From: CAZOOR01 sp964581505
GTDB taxonomy: Bacteria; Bacteroidota; Ignavibacteria; Kapaibacteriales; UBA2268
DNA: 22,034 nucleotides
NCBI GenBank assembly: GCA_964581505.1
Contig: CAZOOR010000050.1
Coordinates: 1-22,034 of the forward strand
Direction of reading: 5' to 3'
Shown: positions 1 through 6,485 of the stretch, in pieces
Layout of the letters: the number at the start of each line of letters is the position of its first letter
How positions within the stretch are numbered: position 1 is the first letter of the stretch
Made by a program: the position numbers and the translations under genes
The notes under the pieces: model-generated
What the model was told of the DNA's origin: nothing
Database searches by the model: none
The model's input: the letters and a program-made list of their open reading frames with translations, nothing else

Positions 1-86
1 TACCGACATCAAAAGAATTAAAACAAATGCTAACAAAGGCTATACGTAATGCGGGCAAAAGTGGTAAAATAAAAAGTAATGAGTAA
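1..86 (+). CDS. C-terminal tail of an unidentified protein (partial at left edge)
   Basis: The reading frame starting at base 3 is open for 27 codons and ends with TAA at 84-86. The visible peptide is basic and lysine-rich, beginning PTSKELKQMLTKAIRNAG and ending in KIKSNE. That is too little to identify a family. It is called a gene end because the frame is open from the edge and the composition is that of a soluble, helical C-terminus. A chance open frame of this length is also possible. Confidence 0.4.
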   Translation, partial: PTSKELKQMLTKAIRNAGKSGKIKSNE

Positions 87-421
87 TAATAAACGACATA
101 ACGATTTGGAAATGAAGTGCAATAAAACACCGCCACTAACCATATACTTACCGTTGGGACAGAATTCGCTTAGCCCAGAATATTGTGCAAAATGGGAATT
201 GGACTACACGGGCGCAAATCCCCCCCCCGCTAAGTTCGAGAGGACGGAGTGATACGTTGGCAATAGATGCTCTTCGCACTGAGTTGAAATTCGGGACTAT
301 TGATTTGATAATAAATGAACCATAAGTAAATTCACTTGCTTTTCATCATATAGTACTTGTATTTGGGAAAATGCAAGATATAGCCTAATTTTGTGTTGAG
401 ATTAATCAATGAAGTTGAGAA
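87..421. other. Gene-free intergenic stretch with dispersed repeat pieces
   Basis: No credible coding frame is seen in these 335 bases. The stretch holds a 27-bp repeat module at 154-180 that recurs in pieces at 8584-8708, a run of nine C at 220-228, and the phrase AGTTCGAGAGGACGGAGTGA just after it, which looks like degenerate repeat debris. The promoter of the aldehyde dehydrogenase gene should lie in the last 100 bases, but I cannot point to a convincing one. Confidence 0.5.
154..180. repeat. Dispersed palindromic repeat module, left copy
   Basis: Read on the minus strand, the first 18 bases of this module (TTCTGGGCTAAGCGAATT) are identical to 8584-8601, and its last 17 bases (AGCGAATTCTGTCCCAA) are identical to 8692-8708. 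The two sites are 8.4 kb apart in otherwise unrelated intergenic DNA. This marks a dispersed, REP-like family rather than local duplication. Confidence 0.75.
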
Positions 422-1801
422 ATGGAATACAAAACAATCAATCCCGCAACCGGTGAAATTATCGCACATTATCACGAAAGTGATATTGCTCATATTAATA
501 AGGCAATCGAACAAGCAAACAATGCGTTCAATGATTGGAAAAATACTCCTTTCGCCGAGCGTGCAAAAATCATAAGCAGTGTTGCACAAATATTAGAAAA
601 TGAAAAGCAAGAAGCGGCTGAATTAATGGCTCTCGAAATGGGTAAACCTGTTACACAGGGTATTACAGAAGTTGAAAAATCTGCTTGGGTTTGTCGGCAT
701 TATGCAGAGAATGCCGAAGCAATGTTAGAAGCAAAGTACATACAAACAGATAATGCCAAAAGCTACATTAACTATAACCCACTCGGCGTGATATATGCAG
801 TTATGCCTTGGAATTTTCCATTCTGGCAAGTGCTGCGTTTTGCCGCACCGAATTTAATGGCGGGTAATGCCATACTCTTAAAGCACGCACCTAATGTTCC
901 CCTCTGTTCGCAGAAAATTGCTGATATTTTTATTCGTGCCGGATTGCCCGAGGGGCTGTTTGCAAATATTCTTTTAAGCCAACGTTCTGTGCCGGAGATG
1001 AGTAGAGCAATCATTACTAATCCTAAAATAGCCGGTGTTACCCTAACGGGAAGTTCGGCGGCAGGTGCTTCCGTTGCGGAAATAGCCGGGAAGAATATAA
1101 AAAAAAGCGTCTTGGAACTTGGCGGAAGCGACCCCTATATTATTCTTGCAGATGCCGATTTGGAAAAAGCAGTAGAGAGTTGCGTTGTGTCGCGTATGAA
1201 TAATACAGGTCAAACCTGTATTGCGGCAAAACGCTTTATTGTTGCTCGGGAAATTGCCGATGATTTCATTTCTCTTTTTATCGGACGTGCAAAGAAGTAT
1301 ATACCTGCTGAGCCAATAAATCCTTCGACCAACATGGGACCACTCGCTCGAAAAGATTTACAAATGATGGTACATACTCAGACGCAACTTTCCATAAAGA
1401 ACGGAGCAAAACTATTACTTGGTGGAACTTTGCCGCACGGAAATGGCTTCTATTATCCCCCGACTGTACTTACTAATGTAACGATTGATTCGCCTTCCTT
1501 CCACGAAGAAATATTTGGTCCTGTGGCTTCAATCACATCATTCGATAGCGAAAAGGAGGCAGTGCAACTTGCTAATGCAACAGGTTTCGGATTGGGCGCC
1601 GCTATCTTCACAGCGGATATTGAGAAAGGCGAATATATTGCAAAAAACGAACTTGATGCCGGCAGCTGTTTTGTCAATCAGTTTGTAAAATCCGACCCAC
1701 GCTTGCCTTTCGGCGGAATAAAGAATTCCGGCTACGGACGAGAATTAGCAAAGGAAGGCATAAGCGAATTTATGAATATCAAGACAATCGTTGTCGCTTG
1801 A
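422..1801 (+). CDS. Aldehyde dehydrogenase, succinate-semialdehyde dehydrogenase type (Sad/YneI-like)
   Basis: This 459-aa cytosolic enzyme should oxidise an aldehyde, most likely succinate semialdehyde to succinate, with NAD(P)+. The ALDH signature elements are all present. PWNFPFW at 129-135 carries the oxyanion-hole Asn131. LLKHAPNV at 152-159 carries the cofactor-binding Lys154. LELGGSDP at 231-238 carries the general base Glu232, and NTGQTCIAAK at 261-270 carries the catalytic Cys266. The EEIFGPV motif is at 362-368. The LKHA variant and the compact N-terminus starting close to INPATGE are typical of the 450-460-aa Sad/YneI branch rather than the longer GabD. The length is complete for the family. 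The gene stands alone on the plus strand and converges on tsaD with only 20 bp between the stops. Family assignment is secure; the exact substrate is inferred. Confidence 0.9.
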   Translation: MEYKTINPATGEIIAHYHESDIAHINKAIEQANNAFNDWKNTPFAERAKIISSVAQILENEKQEAAELMALEMGKPVTQGITEVEKSAWVCRHYAENAEAMLEAKYIQTDNAKSYINYNPLGVIYAVMPWNFPFWQVLRFAAPNLMAGNAILLKHAPNVPLCSQKIADIFIRAGLPEGLFANILLSQRSVPEMSRAIITNPKIAGVTLTGSSAAGASVAEIAGKNIKKSVLELGGSDPYIILADADLEKAVESCVVSRMNNTGQTCIAAKRFIVAREIADDFISLFIGRAKKYIPAEPINPSTNMGPLARKDLQMMVHTQTQLSIKNGAKLLLGGTLPHGNGFYYPPTVLTNVTIDSPSFHEEIFGPVASITSFDSEKEAVQLANATGFGLGAAIFTADIEKGEYIAKNELDAGSCFVNQFVKSDPRLPFGGIKNSGYGRELAKEGISEFMNIKTIVVA

Positions 1802-1821
1802 TAATTATTGCCCTACTTATA

Positions 1822-2838
1822 TTATTTTCTTTTTGCTCTTAATGCTCTGGCACTTACTGTAAAATCAAGAGTAAAAAAATCATTTTTATTCTTTTCGTTC
1901 AATTTTTGGGCGGCAAGGAAGCCAATCATTGCGGCATTATCCATACAATAAGCCATTTCGGGGGCAACACTCTTGATAGCAAACTTAGCGGCACGTTCTT
2001 TTAATTTTGCTCTTAGCTCGGAATTAGCGGAAACCCCACCGGCAATAACAATTGTTCCGACATTCATTTTGCGTGCCGCCGCAACAGCCTTATGCACAAG
2101 CACATCAACAATAGCAGATTGTACGGAAGCGCACATATCGGGGAGCAAATTAGCAGGTACTCCATCAGGATAATTCTTTTGAATGAAATATCGAACAGAT
2201 GTTTTAAGTCCACTAAAACTAAAATCGAAATCCCCACTATGAAGCATAGAACGGGGAAAGTCGAAAGCCTTTGGATTTCCTTTTTTAGCCAGTTTGTCAA
2301 TTTCAGGACCACCCGGATAGGGCAAGCCCAACAGTTTGGCAATTTTATCAAATGCTTCGCCGGCGGCATCATCTTTGGTCAGTCCCATAATTTCATAATC
2401 ACTATACGATTTGACATAGAACAAAGCCGTATGCCCGCCACTGACTACCAGCGAAATAAAGGGAAATTCATTTTCTTCATTAATATTTCCTGAAAACAGA
2501 TGTCCCTCAATATGATTAACAGGAACAAGCGAAATATTATACCTAAGAGCAAGTCCCTTTGCAAAATTAGAACCGACAATAAGAGAACCAATTAATCCCG
2601 GTTCTTTTGTTACAGCCAAAGCATCAATATCATTCATAGATTTATTTGCTTCTGCTAAGGCTTGATGTGTCAAACCGGATATGGACTTAATATGAGCGCG
2701 TGATGCAAGTTCAGGTACAACCCCACCGTATTTGCTATGGAAATACTGAGATGAAATGATATTGGAAAGTATCTTTCCGTCTTCAACAATTGCAACGGAA
2801 GTTTCGTCGCAAGATGATTCGATTGCTAAAATTATCAT
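1822..2838 (-). CDS. tsaD: tRNA N6-adenosine threonylcarbamoyltransferase TsaD
   Basis: This 338-aa protein is the Kae1/YgjD/Gcp ATPase-fold subunit that transfers the threonylcarbamoyl group from TC-AMP to A37 of ANN-decoding tRNAs (t6A), working with TsaB and TsaE in bacteria. The N-terminus IESSCDETSVAIV (6-18) is the family signature. The metal-binding HxEGH motif is seen as VNHIEGHLFSG with His109 and His113, and the glycine-rich nucleotide segments SGGHTALF and GGVSAN follow. Length is standard. Its ATG overlaps the cinA stop as ATGA, so it is translationally coupled to cinA; this pairing is common in Bacteroidota. An essential, universally conserved gene, with no sign of damage. Confidence 0.97.
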   Translation of the reverse strand: MIILAIESSCDETSVAIVEDGKILSNIISSQYFHSKYGGVVPELASRAHIKSISGLTHQALAEANKSMNDIDALAVTKEPGLIGSLIVGSNFAKGLALRYNISLVPVNHIEGHLFSGNINEENEFPFISLVVSGGHTALFYVKSYSDYEIMGLTKDDAAGEAFDKIAKLLGLPYPGGPEIDKLAKKGNPKAFDFPRSMLHSGDFDFSFSGLKTSVRYFIQKNYPDGVPANLLPDMCASVQSAIVDVLVHKAVAAARKMNVGTIVIAGGVSANSELRAKLKERAAKFAIKSVAPEMAYCMDNAAMIGFLAAQKLNEKNKNDFFTLDFTVSARALRAKRK

Positions 2839-4094
2839 TTTATTTCCGATTTAATTCTTTGATACAAAAGATTAAGAGCGCCGCCAACTGTACGCTGTCT
2901 GTTAATATCCCGAGCAGTACCGAAAGTAAATCTATGGGCAACAGTTAGAGCAACAGATGAAACGCCAATCCACACAGTTCCAACAGGTTTTTCGGGACTA
3001 CCGCCGCCCGGTCCGGCAATACCTGTAATACTAATTCCGTAATCACTCCCGAGAAGATTCCGAACATTCGTAGCCATCTCTTCGGCAGTTTCGCGGCTGA
3101 CCGCTCCATACTCCATTAATGTTTGATGATTAACATTAAGAATACTCTCCTTAATGTCATTACTATAAGCAATTACACCGCCAAGGAAATATTTTGAACT
3201 GCCGGGAATATTTGTAAATTCAGCCCCGAGCAATCCGCCCGTACAGGATTCGGCGACAGCAACAGTTTTGTTATTAGCCATTAATAATTCACCTATTACA
3301 GATGACAAAGGAATATCGCTATCTGCGACAATATGCTCATTAACTCTATGGCGAATATAGCTTTCAATTTTCTCAATTTTATTTTGTGCTTGCTCGAAAT
3401 TATTTGCTTCAACACCTATACGCAATCTTACGCCCTGATATGAGGGTAAAAATGCCAGACTACCGGTTTGGTCAAGGAAAGAACTAACATCACCGATTTT
3501 TTCTGCAAGCAGAGATTCCGGTACAGCGCTTGTTTGCAATGTTTTGAAAAGAAGAACATCTTCATTATTCCGCTTAATAATGCTTTCAATCAGTGGCAAT
3601 ACAGAATTATTCATAATATATTTCATCTCATTCGGGACACCGGGCATAGAAACAAAATATTTACCGTTTCGTTCAAACAGCATACCGGGTGCTGTTCCGA
3701 CAGCATTATGTAGCGATTTGCAAGACTTCGGTAGCATTGCCATTTGCATAATTAATTCCGTAGGCTTCAAACCACGCTTTTCGAGTAGAGCCAGAATATT
3801 CCCTTCGACACTCTTGTCAAGTATCAAAGTATCATCGAAATAATCAAGCAAAACAGGCTTTGTAATATCATCATGGGTAGGTCCTAAACCACCGGTAATC
3901 ACAATAAATTCACTTGTATCGGATAAGTTTTTCAATTCCCGTTTAATAGCAAATTCATCGTCCCCGACCGCACAATGTTTTACAACATTAGCACCAAGAG
4001 CGGTTATTTGTTCGGCAATCCATGCGGCATTAGAATTGATAATCTGTCCAATGCAAAGTTCATCGCCGATAGACAAAATCGAAACATCAAGCAT
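2835..4094 (-). CDS. cinA: CinA family protein (competence/damage-inducible protein A; nicotinamide-nucleotide amidohydrolase)
   Basis: This 419-aa two-domain protein has an N-terminal MoaB/MogA-like (COG1058) domain at about 1-170, with SIGDEL near residue 8 and ITGGLGPTHDD at 66-76. The C-terminal PncC domain at about 260-415 has AESCTGGLLG at 281-290 and TGIAGPGGGSPEKPVG at 358-373. The C-terminal domain deamidates nicotinamide mononucleotide in pyridine-nucleotide salvage. The N-terminal domain can act as an ADP-ribose or NADH-derivative pyrophosphatase in characterised CinA proteins. Both domains look intact and the length fits the full-length family. It is the first gene of a two-gene operon with tsaD (4-bp overlap). 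The upstream OsmC operon is closed by a terminator at 4148-4190. Confidence 0.95.
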   Translation of the reverse strand: MLDVSILSIGDELCIGQIINSNAAWIAEQITALGANVVKHCAVGDDEFAIKRELKNLSDTSEFIVITGGLGPTHDDITKPVLLDYFDDTLILDKSVEGNILALLEKRGLKPTELIMQMAMLPKSCKSLHNAVGTAPGMLFERNGKYFVSMPGVPNEMKYIMNNSVLPLIESIIKRNNEDVLLFKTLQTSAVPESLLAEKIGDVSSFLDQTGSLAFLPSYQGVRLRIGVEANNFEQAQNKIEKIESYIRHRVNEHIVADSDIPLSSVIGELLMANNKTVAVAESCTGGLLGAEFTNIPGSSKYFLGGVIAYSNDIKESILNVNHQTLMEYGAVSRETAEEMATNVRNLLGSDYGISITGIAGPGGGSPEKPVGTVWIGVSSVALTVAHRFTFGTARDINRQRTVGGALNLLYQRIKSEIK

Positions 4095-4147
4095 TATAAT
4101 ATCCCATATTTAAATATATAAATGAAACGAACATAATAACTCATAAG

Positions 4148-4189
4148 AGAAAGAAAAACATCAGGGCTGTATCCAAAGACACAACCCTG
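4148..4189 (-). terminator. Rho-independent terminator after the OsmC operon
   Basis: The arms at 4162-4170 and 4181-4189 pair over 9 bp on the minus strand (CAGGGTTGT with ACAGCCCTG, one G-U pair) around a 10-base loop. They are followed, in the minus direction, by the T-rich tract GATGTTTTTCTTTC. This lies 31 bases past the stop of the OsmC gene and before cinA, so it separates the two operons. Confidence 0.75.
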
Positions 4190-4219
4190 CAATTAACTAA
4201 CTAGTCAACATTAGAAACA

Positions 4220-4636
4220 CTATTTAGTAACTTTACACTCGTAAGTAACTTCGCACCCTGCGGCTTTGAACATAGCAGAAGCACCGCAATACTTGGTTTG
4301 CGAGAGTTCGACCGAGCGCTCCAAATCTTTTAGTTCGGCATCGGGACTAAAAAGTTCATAAACCATATGAACTTTTGTGTACATCTTGGGATGTGTATCA
4401 CCGCGAACACCATCAATGCTAATATGCAGGTCTTTTATATCTTTTCTTTTTTTTCTGAGTATAGAAATAACATCCATAAAAGTACAAGCACCCATAGCTT
4501 GAAGCATAATCTCCATCGGAGTAGCGGCGGTATCTTCGCCACCAACGGAAGGATGAGTATCAAAAACAGTTTCCAGCCCTAAGTCATTAGTGGCTAAAAT
4601 TCTCATATTTCTATCTAATTTCAGTATGGTTTTCAT
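4220..4636 (-). CDS. OsmC family protein
   Basis: This 138-aa protein matches the OsmC/Ohr fold by size and by its two conserved cysteines, Cys51 in MGACTFMDV and Cys117 in TKYCGASAMF. In this fold the pair forms the thiol peroxidase centre. The TPMEIMLQAMGAC segment and the YHFA-like N-terminus place it in the general OsmC (YhfA-like) branch rather than true Ohr. Members reduce organic or fatty-acid hydroperoxides in the cytosol; the substrate here is unknown. It lies 6 bp after the small conserved gene ending at 4643 and is the last gene of a three-gene operon. Confidence 0.88.
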   Translation of the reverse strand: MKTILKLDRNMRILATNDLGLETVFDTHPSVGGEDTAATPMEIMLQAMGACTFMDVISILRKKRKDIKDLHISIDGVRGDTHPKMYTKVHMVYELFSPDAELKDLERSVELSQTKYCGASAMFKAAGCEVTYECKVTK

Positions 4637-4642
4637 ATTACC

Positions 4643-4933
4643 TCAATAATCAATTTTTAAATTAAATGAATTTTTATCGGCATACGCCTTCATTTCTTTT
4701 TCGATAAACTCACGAACCGCCGGTTTGATGTGAACATCTTCTGTAAGCGGTGCCAGTTCACGAGCAAGAATAGAAGTTAAAGACTCAATCGGTGTACTTT
4801 TATTGAGTATAAAGACTTCCTTTTCATTTACAACACAATACCCGCTACGGAAGTTACCTTTTTCCTTACGGATAGTGATACCGAGATTTTTGGAGAGTTC
4901 AATTAATTCTTCGTATAAATCATTAAGTTTCAT
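4643..4933 (-). CDS. Conserved hypothetical protein, 96 aa
   Basis: I do not recognise a named family. The protein is soluble with no signal or membrane segment. A helical N-terminus (LNDLYEELIELSKNLGI) is followed by a basic RKEKGNFRSGYCVVNEKE segment that looks like a beta hairpin, then VFILNKSTPIESLTSILARELA and a helical C-terminal half. The organisation gives a small alpha/beta protein. Its ATG lies inside the end of the upstream membrane-protein gene (11-bp overlap) and OsmC follows 6 bp later, so all three are almost certainly co-transcribed and translationally coupled. Reality of the gene rests on its packing and protein-like composition. Confidence 0.75.
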   Translation of the reverse strand: MKLNDLYEELIELSKNLGITIRKEKGNFRSGYCVVNEKEVFILNKSTPIESLTSILARELAPLTEDVHIKPAVREFIEKEMKAYADKNSFNLKIDY

Positions 4934-5474
4934 CGTTATGCTCCTGATTAATTTTCTTAATATTATTCAATGGTTTCCAAATGAGAATTAAAATGCTTGC
5001 AACAGCACTCATATATGAAATTGAAGCCCAAGCTGTCAGTGTGCTAAATCGTCTGACAAATAATTCTTTGATTAATATATCATCAAAGTTTGCGGCACCG
5101 GCTTTTATTAGATAGGACAGGCGAATATCCAATACTAATTCATAGAAACCCCAAGGTACAGCCAAGAGAAATAAAACCAAAGCAATGAACATCCAGCCGT
5201 GTTTTTTCAGTTCGCTCCGCCAATAGAAAGCAAGAGCAAGGAAACCTACAAATGCCGCAACAAAGCCCGTCCCTGTATATAACGAACCATAAGTAAATAA
5301 TTTTACGGTTTGCATACGCATAGCATCATTATACTCGGTTTTCAGTTCCAATTGAGTGAAGGGCATATAAATATCGTAGGCAGTACTTAGCCGCACGATG
5401 GCTCCCCCCAGCCATAAAACTATGCCGAATACAAGCAATGTTAATAGTATTTTCGAGATTACATTTCGTTGCAT
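4923..5474 (-). CDS. Integral membrane protein of unknown function, four predicted TM helices
   Basis: This 183-aa protein shows four hydrophobic segments, near residues 8-28, 64-88, 94-116 and 146-168. About 35 residues between the first and second are probably periplasmic. The loop between the third and fourth (about residues 117-145) is polar. The C-terminus (NNIKKINQEHNDET) is hydrophilic and probably cytoplasmic. Topology resembles DUF4149- or quinol-exposed small membrane proteins only in a general way, and no catalytic motif is evident. It is the first gene of the operon with the 96-aa protein and OsmC. Shared transcription with a peroxide-reducing protein hints at envelope or redox stress, but that is inference. 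Confidence 0.75.
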   Translation of the reverse strand: MQRNVISKILLTLLVFGIVLWLGGAIVRLSTAYDIYMPFTQLELKTEYNDAMRMQTVKLFTYGSLYTGTGFVAAFVGFLALAFYWRSELKKHGWMFIALVLFLLAVPWGFYELVLDIRLSYLIKAGAANFDDILIKELFVRRFSTLTAWASISYMSAVASILILIWKPLNNIKKINQEHNDET

Positions 5475-5809
5475 TCCAATTTGTCAATCGTTTATTCCCC
5501 CCTGTCATTGCAAATTTACTAAAAGTTCTCGTTATATAATAGTCGTAATTAAAAATGTGGATAAAAAAAAATGCTCGCTCGGAGCATTTGCAATTTCTTT
5601 ATCAAAGAGTAAGAGAGACGACATCAGGAATAGAGAAACCGCACCCTGAAGAATGCGGATAATCTATTTTGTTGATGATTTTTTTGCACACTATTTGAGA
5701 TAATGATATAAATATGGTGCAGTGCGGGTTTTATTGCTTTTATTTTCAGTTTACAATGCCGTTTGTTTATATTCATTATTTATATTTTTATCATATACTC
5801 CCGCATTGC
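5475..5809. other. Intergenic region with hairpins, no gene
   Basis: These 335 bases separate the kinase/nuclease cassette (stop at 5810) from the membrane-protein operon (start 5474). They hold a terminator at 5563-5589, a small hairpin with CCGCA at 5639-5643 and TGCGG at 5654-5658, and a long-range near-perfect pair (GCAGTGCGGG at 5719-5728 with CCCGCATTGC at 5800-5809, 9 of 10) enclosing about 70 A+T-rich bases. No reading frame here looks coding. Confidence 0.5.
5563..5589 (-). terminator. Probable rho-independent terminator downstream of the kinase/nuclease cassette
   Basis: Perfect 8-bp arms AAATGCTC (5569-5576) and GAGCATTT (5582-5589) surround a 5-base loop. In the minus direction the stem runs straight into eight T (complement of 5563-5570). 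It lies about 220 bp past the nuclease stop, which is far for a dedicated terminator, but nothing closer is as good. Confidence 0.65.
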
Positions 5810-6481
5810 TTATAGCCATTGTTGTGGGTTGTATTCTTTTCTCTTTTGGTTGAAAAATATATTTTTTGTAAACATTTCGCCTAAATAATAAAAGGCGACC
5901 TTGTCGTTAGGTATTTCTTTTCTGGGATTTATTATAATTTTTGTTTTTTCTTGTGAAACAGATATTAGTCCTATATTATTTTCAGTTAATAAATCTTTAT
6001 CAACTCTATGAATAAAATCAGATGATAGCGCTAAAAAAGATTTTTGTGCAAAATTTTTGTATCTCATTGCTTGATAAAATCCACTTTTCCAGTCTTTTAA
6101 TTTTGCTTCAATTGCATAAAATTCTGAAATAGTAGGTTTTAATTTGTTTTTAACATAAAAATATTCTGAATCATTTTCCTCAATTAATTCCATTGAAATA
6201 AATTTATCAATGATGCAATGGATTTGTTTTTTAGAAAATCTTGTAATAAAATCATGTTCAGATATTTTTTTATTTTTTCTATTTAATAGGGTTAAAGTAT
6301 GATATAGTAATTCAAAATTATTAAAGTAATATTCCCTCTTATTTATCTGTTTTGAGAATACAATATCTGCAATGCCTATGCCTGTATTTAATTCTTCAAC
6401 GGACAAAGATTGCCTAAATCTTTCTTTAAAGAATTCTTTTATTACAGGTATCATATCTTTTTCATATCTAAACATTGCCAT
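5810..6481 (-). CDS. PD-(D/E)xK nuclease-like protein with a probable winged-helix insert
   Basis: This 223-aa protein has the residue pattern of the restriction-endonuclease fold. Asp39 sits in GIGIADIVF. Glu125 and Lys127 are in YAIEAKLKDWK, and Gln137 follows in YQAMRY, the arrangement seen in PD-(D/E)xK families that end in a Q-x3-Y helix. Residues about 58-110 (LTLLNRKNKKISEHDF to MELIEENDSEYFYV) read as a helix-turn-helix plus wing and may bind nucleic acid. No signal peptide or membrane segment is seen. It starts 4 bp after the kinase-fusion stop with AGGA just before the ATG, so the two are translationally coupled. The gene is strikingly A+T-rich compared with its neighbours. A nuclease acting on DNA or RNA is the best guess; no named family is recognised. 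Confidence 0.7.
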   Translation of the reverse strand: MAMFRYEKDMIPVIKEFFKERFRQSLSVEELNTGIGIADIVFSKQINKREYYFNNFELLYHTLTLLNRKNKKISEHDFITRFSKKQIHCIIDKFISMELIEENDSEYFYVKNKLKPTISEFYAIEAKLKDWKSGFYQAMRYKNFAQKSFLALSSDFIHRVDKDLLTENNIGLISVSQEKTKIIINPRKEIPNDKVAFYYLGEMFTKNIFFNQKRKEYNPQQWL

Positions 6482-6485
6482 AATC

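Noticed and set aside
2092..2493. 133-aa plus-strand frame opposite tsaD
   Set aside because: Shadow of tsaD, a well-supported gene on the other strand.
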